Assembly: GCA_038212375.1 (NCBI GenBank)
Contig: JBBQUO010000001.1
Location: 1-52,547, forward strand
DNA: 52,547 bases
Reading direction: 5' to 3'
Source: JBGTNQ01 sp038212375
GTDB taxonomy: Bacteria > Patescibacteriota > Minisyncoccia > Phycocordibacterales > Zambryskibacteraceae
Under the pieces are notes generated by a model. That model was not told the DNA's origin and made no database searches. It worked only from the letters and a program-made list of their open reading frames with translations. The translations under genes and the position numbers were made by a program. Within the stretch, counting starts at the first letter, position 1. Each line of letters opens with the position of its first letter. This document shows positions 22,421 to 30,936 of the stretch, piece after piece.

Positions 22421-23434
22421 ATGTCACAATTTTATAACGATTCTATTTTCTGGATTGAGGTAGACAAGATCGAACCAAACCCATATCAACCGCGCAAAGA
22501 ATTCAGTCAGCCTGAGCTTCAAAGTCTTGCTGATTCTATTCGTCAGTATGGTGTTCTTCAAGCCCTGGTAGTTACTCGGAAAGAGTTCCAAAAAGAGGAT
22601 GGAGGTCTTGGTGTAAAATATGAACTTATAGCTGGAGAGCGCAGACTAAGAGCATCAAAGCTTGCTGGGCTGCTGCAGGTTCCTGTGCTCATCAAGACAG
22701 GCGAAGGTGAGGATAATGATCTGATGAAGCTTGAGCTTGCGATAATCGAGAATATTCAGCGCCAAGATCTCAATGCGGTTGATCGTGCATATGCATTCGA
22801 GCGTCTTGCAAAAGAATTTGGATTCAAGCATCACACCATTGCTGCAAAAGTAGGTAAGAGTCGTGAGTACGTTTCAAACACTCTCCGAATTCTGATGCTT
22901 CCTCCCGATATTTTAGAGTCGCTCTCTGCAGGTAAAATTTCTGAAGGTCATGCGAGGCCACTTATGATGCTCAATGACAGACCCGAAGAGCAGGTGGTGC
23001 TCTTTAAGGATATAACAACTAAAAAACTTTCAGTGCGTGAAGCAGAGCGTCTTGCTCGGTATATTGCATACGATAAAGTGCGTAAGAAAGAATATCAGTT
23101 TGATCCTGCAATTACTGATATAGAGGAAAAGCTTCGTGAAACTCTCGGTACTCGTGTTCAGATTGAACGAAGACAAGTTGGAGGTAAGGTTATGATTGAT
23201 TTTTTCAACAACGAAGATCTTCAGGCGCTTCTCGATATCATTCAAAAAAACCAGCTTGCGTCGCCTGAAGGAATGAACTCTTCAGAGAGTGGGGTTACAA
23301 TAAGTGCTGAAAATCAAATGGAATCTGCACCAGAAGATACTCACCAAAATTCCCTCGATGACCGCACTCCAGAAGAGAAATTGATAGATGAACAAGAGGA
23401 AGATATGTACTCTGTCAGTAATTTTTCTATTTAA
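22421..23434 (+). CDS. parB: Chromosome-partitioning protein ParB
   Basis: 337 residues. The N-terminal domain has PNPYQPRKEF, SIRQYGVLQALVV and the CTP-binding GERRLRASKLAG motif; ENIQRQDLNAVDRAYAFERL is the family-specific helix, and the helix-turn-helix (TIAAKVGKSREYVSNTLRIL, about 143-162) reads parS DNA. The C-terminal part contains a dimerisation-like segment followed by a polar tail of about 60 residues. ParB spreads around parS and loads SMC. No parA lies beside it, and no parS-like 16-mer was noticed. Its stop codon abuts the relA stop codon (convergent genes, no gap). Confidence 0.93.
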   Translation: MSQFYNDSIFWIEVDKIEPNPYQPRKEFSQPELQSLADSIRQYGVLQALVVTRKEFQKEDGGLGVKYELIAGERRLRASKLAGLLQVPVLIKTGEGEDNDLMKLELAIIENIQRQDLNAVDRAYAFERLAKEFGFKHHTIAAKVGKSREYVSNTLRILMLPPDILESLSAGKISEGHARPLMMLNDRPEEQVVLFKDITTKKLSVREAERLARYIAYDKVRKKEYQFDPAITDIEEKLRETLGTRVQIERRQVGGKVMIDFFNNEDLQALLDIIQKNQLASPEGMNSSESGVTISAENQMESAPEDTHQNSLDDRTPEEKLIDEQEEDMYSVSNFSI

Positions 23435-24940
23435 TTAGAAGAGTTTCTTTTTGAGCTTTTGAATGGTTGATCGGATGTTTCGCTTTGCCGAACTTGTCTT
23501 AGCATATTCGAGCCACTTTTCACTTGGCTTACTCGATGTCCGTGTGATGATTTCTACGATATCTCCATTATGAAGTTCTGTATCGAGTGACACCATTTTT
23601 TTGTTTATTTTTGCTCCTGAAATGTGGTTACCAATATCTGAATGTATTGAATATGCGAAATCAATAGGTGTCGATCCAGTTGGAAGGTCAACTACATCGC
23701 CTTTTGGAGAGAATACGAAAATGCGATATTGAAAGAAGTCTTGTTCCAGATCTTCTCTAAATGTTTCCGTCTTGCCATCACTATGATGGAGTGCAAGGTC
23801 TTCAATCCATCTTGGCACATCACTTTTTTGTGAGGTAGTACTGTCGTCAGTACCTAAGGTATTTCTCTGGGGAAGGAGTTTTGCAACCCAGGCTAAGTTG
23901 CGATCCTCCACTTTGCCTTTATAAGAAATATGCGAGGCTATACCGTACTCAGAGTGCTGATACATGTCCTCCGTTTTGATTTGTACTTCTACTACATTTC
24001 CGTCACCAGTGAAGACTGTGGTATGAAGTGCTTGATATCCATTGGGTTTTGGAAAGGCGATATAGTCTTTGATTCTTCCAGGGAGTGGACGCCATGAACC
24101 ATGTATTACTCCGAGTGCACGATAGCAGTCTGCTACACTCGCTACAATAATGCGGAGCGCAAGCATGTCATGGATTTCTTCGAGATGAATTTTTTTGGTC
24201 TGTGTCTTTTTGTAGAGACTCCAGAGTCCTTTTACTCTATATTCTGTGCGACTATAGAGTACCCCGTCTTTTGCAAGTGCTTTTTTGATCGATTTAAGAA
24301 ACTTCTCAAGACTCTCTACATTTTCATCGTATTGGCGTTTTACTTCACTTTGAAGTTTCTCGTATTCTTTTGGATGCACGTACGGGAATGATAGATCCTC
24401 AAGTTCACGAGAAATCTTGCGGATACCGAGGCGATATGCAGTAGGTGCATAAATTTCGAGCGTTTCCCCCGCGATTCTTTTTTGTTTTTCGCTTGGAACA
24501 AACGAAAGAGTTCGAATGTTATGAAGTCTGTCGGCAAGTTTAATCATAAGCACTCTGATATCTTGTGATGTTGCGATAAAGAGTTTGCGCAAACTTTCGT
24601 TATGACGATCAACGCCATGGTATTTTAATTTTCCGAGCTTGGTTACACCTTCGACAAGAAATAGAATCTCTTCACCGAATTCTTGTCTAATTGTGTTTGT
24701 AGAAATCATCATATCTTCGATGCTGTCGTGAAGAAGTCCAGCAGCGATTGTGGTCGCTCCCATGCCGTATTCTGCCAGTATCTTGGCTACTTCGGACAGG
24801 TGGTTAAAATAGGGTTCACCAGACATGCGCTTGTGCGTTTTGTGAGCTTCCTGCGCAAATTCATAAGCGCGAGTAATAAGTGCCTCGTCAGCAGGGGTAA
24901 GGGGCTCTATGAGGCGGATAATATCTCTAAGGGTAGCCAT
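23435..24940 (-). CDS. RelA/SpoT-family (p)ppGpp synthetase/hydrolase, short form
   Basis: 501 residues: HD hydrolase domain (HKTHKRMSGEPYFNHLSEV, GLLHDSIED, KLADRLHNIRTL), synthetase domain (RVKGLWSLYKKTQ, HDMLALRIIV, GRIKDYIAFPKPNGYQALHT, EVQIKTEDMYQHSEYGIASH) and a TGS domain (VFSPKGDVVDLPTGSTPIDF). The C-terminal helical, zinc-finger and ACT parts of full-length Rel proteins (more than 700 residues) are absent, so ribosome-linked control may differ. Both active-site sets look complete, so it can probably make and break the alarmone. Confidence 0.93.
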   Translation of the reverse strand: MATLRDIIRLIEPLTPADEALITRAYEFAQEAHKTHKRMSGEPYFNHLSEVAKILAEYGMGATTIAAGLLHDSIEDMMISTNTIRQEFGEEILFLVEGVTKLGKLKYHGVDRHNESLRKLFIATSQDIRVLMIKLADRLHNIRTLSFVPSEKQKRIAGETLEIYAPTAYRLGIRKISRELEDLSFPYVHPKEYEKLQSEVKRQYDENVESLEKFLKSIKKALAKDGVLYSRTEYRVKGLWSLYKKTQTKKIHLEEIHDMLALRIIVASVADCYRALGVIHGSWRPLPGRIKDYIAFPKPNGYQALHTTVFTGDGNVVEVQIKTEDMYQHSEYGIASHISYKGKVEDRNLAWVAKLLPQRNTLGTDDSTTSQKSDVPRWIEDLALHHSDGKTETFREDLEQDFFQYRIFVFSPKGDVVDLPTGSTPIDFAYSIHSDIGNHISGAKINKKMVSLDTELHNGDIVEIITRTSSKPSEKWLEYAKTSSAKRNIRSTIQKLKKKLF

Positions 24941-24946
24941 GTACTC

Positions 24947-24952
24947 ATTCTA
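24947..24952 (-). promoter_or_regulatory. -10 box of the relA/spoT gene
   Basis: TAGAAT on the minus strand ends 6 bases before ATG 24940: leaderless. Confidence 0.5.
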
Positions 24953-24988
24953 TACAGTGGAGAAAGAAAGGCAATTGAGATTGTTTTA

Positions 24989-25066
24989 GGTCACATGTCG
25001 ATTTTGTTCCGTCGAACAAAATCGTTTGCGGCCCCCGATTCAACATTCTTTCTTTTGAAAGAATGT
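24989..25066 (+). repeat. tRNA-tail hairpin repeat without a tRNA, copy R1
   Basis: GGTCACATGT opening, hairpin 1 with perfect 10-bp stem CGATTTTGTT/AACAAAATCG (24999-25008 with 25015-25024) and loop CCGTCG, then a GCGGCCCCCGATT block, then hairpin 2 with perfect 10-bp stem ACATTCTTTC/GAAAGAATGT (25043-25052 with 25057-25066), loop TTTT. Both stems differ from every other copy. No tRNA lies near it. Confidence 0.7.
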
Positions 25067-25191
25067 ACTTCCTTCTCACAAAAACTATGTGGGCATGCAA
25101 CGAAAGTCGGATGTTTACAGTTTACTTTATGAGTTTATGAGGGTTATAGTTTGCACATGCTTTGTTGCTGTAACGCACAGGAATAGTCTTC

Positions 25192-25290
25192 GGTCACAAA
25201 TAATTTCCTCGCCGACGCTCAAAAATTTTCGCGACCCCACCTCACTTCTGGACTCTACTGAGTCCAGTCTCGCTTTGCTCGAGCGTTCCG
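25192..25290 (+). repeat. tRNA-tail hairpin repeat without a tRNA, copy R2
   Basis: GGTCACAAATAATT opening almost identical to Lys unit 2, loop region GCCGACG, then TTTTCGCGACCCCACCTC, then hairpin 2 with perfect 8-bp stem CTGGACTC/GAGTCCAG (25248-25255 with 25260-25267) and loop TACT, then a tail with GCTCGAGCGTTCCGGC that resembles a T-arm end. The first hairpin is weak (5 bp). The rest of 24941-25321 holds no gene that I can support. Confidence 0.68.
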
Positions 25291-25321
25291 GCTCACGAAA
25301 ACCATCCTGCTTTATACACTA

Positions 25322-27502
25322 TTATTTCATTAATTTATGGGGATTGTGGTTTGAACATGATTTACTCGAACATCTTTCTGGGATGGTTTTTGTGCCATCC
25401 ATCATGAGGCTTCCGCAGAGGTCGCATATTGCTCCGGTAGGTTTTGCTTTGATTGCGTTCTTGCATTTTGGATAGTTCGTACATGAATAGAAAATGCCGA
25501 AGCGGCCACGGCGTTCCATCATTTCTCCATCAGAGCAAACAGGACATTTCACACCAGTAAGAAGTTTTTTCTTTGCTTCTGGATCTTCTTTTACAAATTT
25601 ACATTTTGGATATCGTCCACATGCAATGAATCTGCCGTATTTTCCATCTCGTTCTACAAGATTAGCTTTACCGCATTCAGGACAGAGCTCGCCAGTATCT
25701 TTTGGTCCCATCATTTCTTCACCATCGAGACTCCTCGCTCCAGTACAGTTAGGGAATGTTTCGCACGAAAGGAAACGGCCATTTTTCCCGAGTTTAATAA
25801 TCATGTCACTTCCACACTTAGGACACTTCCACTGCGGATCAGCCTTTCCAAGGTTCGTAATTTTATTTAATTTATCTTTTGATTTTATATCTTTGAGGAA
25901 AGGTGTATAAAACTCTTTCAGGGTTTTCACATAGTCGCGTTTTCCAAGCGCTATGTCATCGAGCTTGTCTTCCATCTCTGCTGTAAATGAGTCATTGATG
26001 TACTCAAGGAAATTATCTTCGAGGAAAGAGCTTACCACGTCTCCGGTATCAGTTGGGATGAGTGATCGCTGTTCTTTCAAGACATAGCCACGATCAACAA
26101 TAGTTTTGATGATAGATGCGTACGTTGATGGTCTTCCAATGCCACGTTTCTCCAGCTCTTTGACGAGTCCTGCTTCAGAATATCGAGGGAGGGGAGTTGT
26201 CTGTTTCTCTTCAGTATTCAAGCTGAGTAGTTTGAGAGCCGCACCCTTTGCAAGTTTTGGCACTTCGATATCTTCTTGTTTTGCATGCGGGTCTGCCACA
26301 AGCCATCCATCAAAAAGTACCCTCGAACCATTTAGTGAAAAGTCAGGTATCGTATCTGAAGCAATATTTGCAGTTACTTTCGTGCGGAGCATTCTCGCAT
26401 CTTTCATTTGTGATGCGACCGTGCGCGCCCAAATGAGCGCATAGAGTTTTTTTTGCTCGTCGTTATTACCAGCACTCATTTTTGTAATATCAGACGGTCT
26501 CACCGCTTCGTGCGCTTCTTGAGCATTCTTACTCGTTTTTCCAAAGACTCTTTCTTCGAGAAGATTTGGCCCAAATTTTTTATTCACCACTTCAGCAATT
26601 TGCTTCTTTGCTTGAACACTGAGGTTCGTACTATCAGTACGCATGTAGGTAATATATCCAGCTTCATAGAGTTTCTGCGCTACACCCATCGTTCTCGATG
26701 GAGAAAATCCAAGTCTGGAGCTCGCAGCTTGCTGAAGGGTAGAAGTAATAAAGGGGGGTTTTGGTGCCCGTTTTACTTCAGTCTCTTTGATATCTTTGAT
26801 TGCCCAGTGTTCACTTTCTGCAATCTGTACAATGCGGTCAACCTCTTTTTTGTCCCGAGGTTCTTCATCGCACATAAAGGTGAGTTCGGTGTTTTCTTTT
26901 GTTTGAAGAAGTGCTGAGAGGGACCAATATGTTTCAGGAATAAAAGCGCGGATTTCTCGTTCACGTTCCATAATGATGCGAAGTGCGGGAGACTGTACGC
27001 GTCCTGCAGAAAGACCGTACCGCACTTTTTTCCAGATCAGCCCCGAAAGGTCATATCCTACAAGTCGATCAAGTACGCGACGTGCTTCCTGTGCAATCTT
27101 GAGGTTATCGTCGATCTCGCGAGGATGCTTCATAGCTTCTGTTACTGCATCTTTCGTAATTTCATGAAAGACGACACGCTTTGGTTTGCGCAGTCCCACT
27201 GCTTGTGCAATGTGCCAGGCGATCGCTTCTCCTTCACGGTCGGGGTCAGTCGCGAGGATGACATCTTCTGCTCCTGCTGCGAGTTTTTTGATCTCACTGA
27301 CTACTTTCTCCTTTCCTTTTGAAATTTCATAATGCGGCACAAAACCAGCTTCGATGTCGATAGCTTTTTTGTTCGACTTTGGAAGGTCTCTGACATGACC
27401 AATAGACGCGACTACATCGTACTCGTCGTTGAGATATTTTGAAATTGTTTTTGCCTTTGCCGGAGACTCAACAATCAATAATTTTTTTCCGTGTTTTGCC
27501 AT
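25322..27502 (-). CDS. topA: DNA topoisomerase I
   Basis: 726 residues from ATG 27502, where MAKHGKKLLIVESPAKAKTI is the family start; the open extension upstream is not family-like. Toprim domain with acidic DPDREGEAIAWH (about 70-82), the gate region, and the catalytic tyrosine in YITYMRTDSTNLS (about residue 285). The C-terminus carries four short zinc-binding units: CPKCG..CETFPNC, CPECG..CGRYPKC, CPVCS..CTNYPKC and CDLCG..CSSKSC. It relaxes negative supercoils by single-strand passage and balances gyrase. Behind its stop lies the repeat-filled gap toward relA/spoT. Confidence 0.95.
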   Translation of the reverse strand: MAKHGKKLLIVESPAKAKTISKYLNDEYDVVASIGHVRDLPKSNKKAIDIEAGFVPHYEISKGKEKVVSEIKKLAAGAEDVILATDPDREGEAIAWHIAQAVGLRKPKRVVFHEITKDAVTEAMKHPREIDDNLKIAQEARRVLDRLVGYDLSGLIWKKVRYGLSAGRVQSPALRIIMEREREIRAFIPETYWSLSALLQTKENTELTFMCDEEPRDKKEVDRIVQIAESEHWAIKDIKETEVKRAPKPPFITSTLQQAASSRLGFSPSRTMGVAQKLYEAGYITYMRTDSTNLSVQAKKQIAEVVNKKFGPNLLEERVFGKTSKNAQEAHEAVRPSDITKMSAGNNDEQKKLYALIWARTVASQMKDARMLRTKVTANIASDTIPDFSLNGSRVLFDGWLVADPHAKQEDIEVPKLAKGAALKLLSLNTEEKQTTPLPRYSEAGLVKELEKRGIGRPSTYASIIKTIVDRGYVLKEQRSLIPTDTGDVVSSFLEDNFLEYINDSFTAEMEDKLDDIALGKRDYVKTLKEFYTPFLKDIKSKDKLNKITNLGKADPQWKCPKCGSDMIIKLGKNGRFLSCETFPNCTGARSLDGEEMMGPKDTGELCPECGKANLVERDGKYGRFIACGRYPKCKFVKEDPEAKKKLLTGVKCPVCSDGEMMERRGRFGIFYSCTNYPKCKNAIKAKPTGAICDLCGSLMMDGTKTIPERCSSKSCSNHNPHKLMK

Positions 27503-27616
27503 AGAATCGTTATCATTAGTACTATACCTCAGAATTGAATGCAAATTGTGGCTGGTATGTGTGTGCAAAAGAAAATGCACACACAGCAATTTCTTGCGGT
27601 GCGTGCAGGGTGTTTC

Positions 27617-27850
27617 TTAGACGAGGCTTGGTTCAGTCACTTTGACGAGGTAAACAATTTGTCCAGGCTCGCAGTAGTATTCTTGCGGAGCCTTGTCCGT
27701 TCTAACTTGCTCGCAATTGATAGTTTTGAGAGGTCCTGGATTTTCTGAATGGCGTCTGGGGATCTTCTCAAAACTTTCTGCATTGTTATCTTGAAAACAG
27801 AATGTTGCTCCGATTTTCAAATCTCTGAACCTAATGGGTTCCAGAATCAT
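27617..27850 (-). CDS. Small protein of unknown function (77 residues)
   Basis: 77 residues beginning MILEPIRFRDLKIGATFCFQ and ending in the strand-rich CEPGQIVYLVKVTEPSLV. It looks like a small beta-barrel; no family is recognised with confidence. It is supported as a real gene by AGGAG 7 bases before the ATG and by a promoter further upstream. It lies between dprA and topA on the same strand as both. Confidence 0.6.
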   Translation of the reverse strand: MILEPIRFRDLKIGATFCFQDNNAESFEKIPRRHSENPGPLKTINCEQVRTDKAPQEYYCEPGQIVYLVKVTEPSLV

Positions 27851-27893
27851 ACAATACTCCTGCGTACGGGTGGGTGGTGTACTTCTATGTTTG

Positions 27894-27921
27894 ATTCTAT
27901 TGATAATTTAATTCTTTGCAA
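27894..27921 (-). promoter_or_regulatory. Promoter of the 77-residue protein gene
   Basis: On the minus strand: TTGCAA (27916-27921), 16-base spacer, TAGAAT (27894-27899), giving a leader of roughly 37 bases with a ribosome site. Its upstream side comes within a few bases of the dprA stop codon. Confidence 0.5.
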
Positions 27922-27926
27922 GAGCG

Positions 27927-28787
27927 CTATGAACAAAGGCGAATTTCTCCCATGCTTTCAATAACAACTCCTTTTATCTCAAGAACTGCAAGAACACTGT
28001 TCACTAAATGAGGAGGAAGGTTGCTTTCACGAATGATTACATCGCGTTCACGAGGTGTTTCTAATATATTGATAATGATTCTCTCTTCAATACTTTCGGG
28101 TTCGTAAGCTATCTTTTCTCTTCCGTCGATGGAAAAGCCGAGTGCCATTACGAGGTCTGCTCGATTTGTGATGGGTGTTGCTCCAAGACGAATAAGCATA
28201 TGAGGTCCTTCAGATTGTGCTGAAAAAATAGATCCAGGTACCGCAAATACATCATGGTTGTATTCCGTTGCGAGTTTTGAAGTGATGAGTGTTCCAGATT
28301 TTAGCTCTGCTTCAATAACAAGAACCGCATGACTCATGCCTGCCATGATGCGATTGCGCTGTGGAAAGCTCCACTGTGTAGCCGTAAAGTCGTGTTCAAA
28401 TTCTGAAATAAGAGCACCGCCGTTATCTAGAATTTCATGAGCTAAGCTAAGGTGAGACCGAGGATACAGAACCTTCGGGTCAAGTCCAGAACCCGGTACC
28501 GCAACCGTATGAAGCCCCGCAGAAAGCGCGGCTTTGTGTGCGATAGAGTCTATGCCAAGCGCAAGGCCTGAAACGATGCTTATAGGTAAACCACGAAGGC
28601 CTTCTATTAAATGAGTACACACCTCATTGCCGTATTGGGTATGCTTACGTGATCCCACAACACAGAGAAGTTTGTAATCTTCTGGGGGGAGAGTTCCAGT
28701 TGCAAACAGTGTTTTCGGTGGATCAATAATTTCGGAAAGGAGTAACGGGAATTCTTCCTTTGTAAGCTCACGAATGTGATAGCTCAT
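27927..28787 (-). CDS. dprA: DNA-processing protein DprA
   Basis: 286 residues. The Rossmann-like core shows LLCVVGSRKHTQYGNEV, the signature IVSGLALGIDSIAHKAAL, TVAVPGSGLDPKVLYPRSH, GALISEFEHDF, FPQRNRIMAGMSHAVLVIEA and DVFAVPGSIFSAQSEG. The C-terminal winged-helix-like end (residues 225-286) is present, and the usual N-terminal SAM domain is reduced to a short segment. DprA protects incoming single-stranded DNA and loads RecA during natural transformation. With the type IV pilus genes at 34304-39455 it suggests competence for DNA uptake, which is inference. It is divergent from serS with 36 bases between start codons. Confidence 0.94.
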   Translation of the reverse strand: MSYHIRELTKEEFPLLLSEIIDPPKTLFATGTLPPEDYKLLCVVGSRKHTQYGNEVCTHLIEGLRGLPISIVSGLALGIDSIAHKAALSAGLHTVAVPGSGLDPKVLYPRSHLSLAHEILDNGGALISEFEHDFTATQWSFPQRNRIMAGMSHAVLVIEAELKSGTLITSKLATEYNHDVFAVPGSIFSAQSEGPHMLIRLGATPITNRADLVMALGFSIDGREKIAYEPESIEERIIINILETPRERDVIIRESNLPPHLVNSVLAVLEIKGVVIESMGEIRLCS

Positions 28788-28793
28788 ATTTCA

Positions 28794-28799
28794 ATATTA
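28794..28799 (-). promoter_or_regulatory. -10 box of dprA
   Basis: TAATAT on the minus strand ends 6 bases before ATG 28787: leaderless. It lies about 10 bases from the serS promoter on the other strand. Confidence 0.45.
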
Positions 28800-28807
28800 T
28801 TATTTTC

Positions 28808-28816
28808 TGATACTAT
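28808..28816 (+). promoter_or_regulatory. Extended -10 promoter of serS
   Basis: TGATACTAT ends 7 bases before ATG 28824: leaderless. Confidence 0.5.
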
Positions 28817-28823
28817 TGACCCC

Positions 28824-30095
28824 ATGCTAGATATTAAGTTTATCAGAGAAAACAAAGACCTTATAGTGGAAAGTGCTCGTAAAAAGCATGTCAGATTTGA
28901 TATTGAAACTCTTTTGGCCTCAGACGATAAACGTAAAGAGCTCCTTCAGACCGTAGAAGAAAAACGTAAGATTCAGAACGACATGAATCAGACGATTGTT
29001 TCTGAGCAAGATGCTCGAATCAAACTCGGTCTGATCGACTCAATGCGCCTTGTAAAAGAAGAACTTCAGAAAGAAGAAGAAGAACTTCGTGAGGTTATGA
29101 AAGTATGGCAGATGCAGATGGTGCAGGTTCCTAATGTTCCTGATATTTCTGTGCCCGAAGGAGAGAGCGATGCGGATAATCGTGAAATAAAAACATGGGG
29201 TACACTGCCAGCATTCGATTTTACTCCAAGAGACCATGTTGAGCTTATGGAGCAGCTTGATATTGCTGACTTCGAGCGTGGCACAAAAGTTTCTGGATTC
29301 CGTGGATACTTTTTAAAAAATGATGGAGCACTTCTTTCGTTCGCTATTTGGAATTATGCAATGGAATTTTTTACAGGAAAGGGATTTTCACCGATGATTG
29401 TCCCATCACTTGTTCGCAGAGAAAATTTGCTGGGCACAGGATTCATTCCGCAAGGAGAAGAAGACTTATATAAAACACAAGACGAAGAATTTCTTGCAGG
29501 TACTGCAGAGGTAGCAGTCATGGGGTATCATGCAAACGAAATCCTCGACAGTCAGCTTTTTCCACGCAAATATCTAGGGTTCTCTCCATGTTTCAGGCGT
29601 GAAGCGGGAAGTCATAGTAGAGACGTCAAAGGTCTCATTCGCGTACATGAATTTTATAAGTGGGAGCAGGTTATTCTCTGTGAAGCAGACCATGGTGCCT
29701 CTGTTAGATATCACGAAGAGCTTCTTCGAAATACCGAAGAATTCATTGAGTCGCTTCAGATTCCTTATCACACTGTGGTTAATTGTGCAGGAGACCTCGG
29801 TCTCGGCCAGGTAAAAAAGTATGATGTAGAGCTTTGGGTCCCGCTAGAACTAAAGTATCGAGAAATTGCTTCAGCTTCATACTTTCATGATTTTCAAACG
29901 AGACGCCTCAATATACGGTACAAAGATACTGATGGTAAAATGAAGTACGCTCACTCTCTCAATTGCACCGCAATTCCTACTCCTCGTATATTAGTTTCAC
30001 TGATCGAAAATTATCAGCAAGCAGATGGCTCTATCGCTATTCCAGCAGTACTCCAGAAATATATGGGCGGCAGAACGGTAATTTCAAAAAGGTAG
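28824..30095 (+). CDS. serS: Serine--tRNA ligase
   Basis: 423 residues from ATG 28824 (MLDIKFIRENKDLIVESARK is the standard start; an upstream extension overlaps dprA). An N-terminal antiparallel coiled coil (about 25-105) grips the long variable arm of tRNA-Ser. The class II core has motif 2 in FSPCFRREAGSHSRDVKGLIRVHEFYKWEQ and motif 3 in LNCTAIPTPRILVSLIEN; GTAEVAVMGYHANEIL is the TAE motif region. It charges tRNA-Ser with serine. It begins a plus-strand group with the FtsQ-like gene, four bases behind it. Confidence 0.96.
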   Translation: MLDIKFIRENKDLIVESARKKHVRFDIETLLASDDKRKELLQTVEEKRKIQNDMNQTIVSEQDARIKLGLIDSMRLVKEELQKEEEELREVMKVWQMQMVQVPNVPDISVPEGESDADNREIKTWGTLPAFDFTPRDHVELMEQLDIADFERGTKVSGFRGYFLKNDGALLSFAIWNYAMEFFTGKGFSPMIVPSLVRRENLLGTGFIPQGEEDLYKTQDEEFLAGTAEVAVMGYHANEILDSQLFPRKYLGFSPCFRREAGSHSRDVKGLIRVHEFYKWEQVILCEADHGASVRYHEELLRNTEEFIESLQIPYHTVVNCAGDLGLGQVKKYDVELWVPLELKYREIASASYFHDFQTRRLNIRYKDTDGKMKYAHSLNCTAIPTPRILVSLIENYQQADGSIAIPAVLQKYMGGRTVISKR

Positions 30096-30098
30096 CTC

Positions 30099-30923
30099 AT
30101 GCCTATTAAGCCGCTCAGTTCACCACGGCTCCTGAAAAAACGGAGAAAGCGCATTATGTTTCAAGCTATCTTAATGTCGCTTTCTGCAATCTTACTTTTA
30201 GGGCTTCCGGTTTTTTTGTTTCATCTTTCGTTTTGGAAAGTACAAACGATCGAAGTGCTCGACAACAAAGTCGTGGCCGAAGATTCTATCAAAAAGGTAG
30301 CTGAGAACGATATGGATGGGTCATATTATTTTTTATTTCCTCGATCTAATATTCTACTGTTCCCAAAAGCTCAAATCATACAAGACATTGACCGAACATT
30401 TCCTCGAATTAAAAGTACCGAAATACACATGAAGTCACTCACTTCTTTCACTATTACTGTCAGTGAAAGAACGCCGAATGCGCTCTGGTGCGCTGATGTA
30501 CAAACAGGCACCAATGATTGTTACTTTCTTGATGAACATGGGCTTGTGTTCGATCACGCTCCAGAGTTTACGAACAATGTCTATAGCGCCTACTCGGGAA
30601 GTATAAATGGTGATCCAATTGGTAAAACATTTGTCAGTAGTGACGAGTTCAATCATATTCAAAGCTTGATTACGAGCTTGAAAGCGCTGGGGCTTGAGCC
30701 TGTTTCAGTGAGTACTATTCTTGATGGAGATTACTCTATACAGCTTTTACAAGGGGAACAAATACTCATTACAACTCGTGAATCAATAGAACAGACGTTG
30801 TCAAACTTAGATTCCGTTCTCTCTGATCCAAAACTTTCGTTAAAGCAAGGAAGCAGTCTCACATTTTCCTCTATAGATCTCCGATTTGGGAATAAAGTCT
30901 TCTACAAACAGAAGGGGAAGTAG
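30099..30923 (+). CDS. FtsQ/DivIB-like cell division protein with POTRA domain
   Basis: 274 residues: basic cytoplasmic start (LLKKRRKRIMF), one membrane helix (about 21-45), then a POTRA-like domain (FWKVQTIEVLDNKVVAEDSI, FPRSNILLFPKAQIIQDIDR, FPRIKSTEIHMKSLTSFTIT, VSERTPNALWCADV) and a beta domain. This is the FtsQ/DivIB layout, with two cysteines near residues 129 and 139 that may pair. FtsQ connects early and late divisome proteins. It lies three bases behind serS; no ftsA or ftsZ follows. Confidence 0.78.
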   Translation: MPIKPLSSPRLLKKRRKRIMFQAILMSLSAILLLGLPVFLFHLSFWKVQTIEVLDNKVVAEDSIKKVAENDMDGSYYFLFPRSNILLFPKAQIIQDIDRTFPRIKSTEIHMKSLTSFTITVSERTPNALWCADVQTGTNDCYFLDEHGLVFDHAPEFTNNVYSAYSGSINGDPIGKTFVSSDEFNHIQSLITSLKALGLEPVSVSTILDGDYSIQLLQGEQILITTRESIEQTLSNLDSVLSDPKLSLKQGSSLTFSSIDLRFGNKVFYKQKGK

Positions 30924-30929
30924 TATACT
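30924..30929 (+). promoter_or_regulatory. -10 box in front of the small membrane protein gene
   Basis: TATACT starts at the base after the FtsQ-like stop codon and ends 7 bases before ATG 30937: leaderless internal promoter. Confidence 0.5.
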
Positions 30930-30936
30930 GAAACTT

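Noticed and set aside
9471..25290. Integron attC sites or REP/RAYT elements
   Set aside because: No GTTRRRY/RYYYAAC boxes, no integrase or RAYT transposase gene in the window, and the T-arm ends and CCGTCG/TACT loops are not part of either family.
24941..25475. Plus-strand open frames between relA/spoT and topA
   Set aside because: They cross the repeat copies and then run antisense into topA; the products do not look like proteins.
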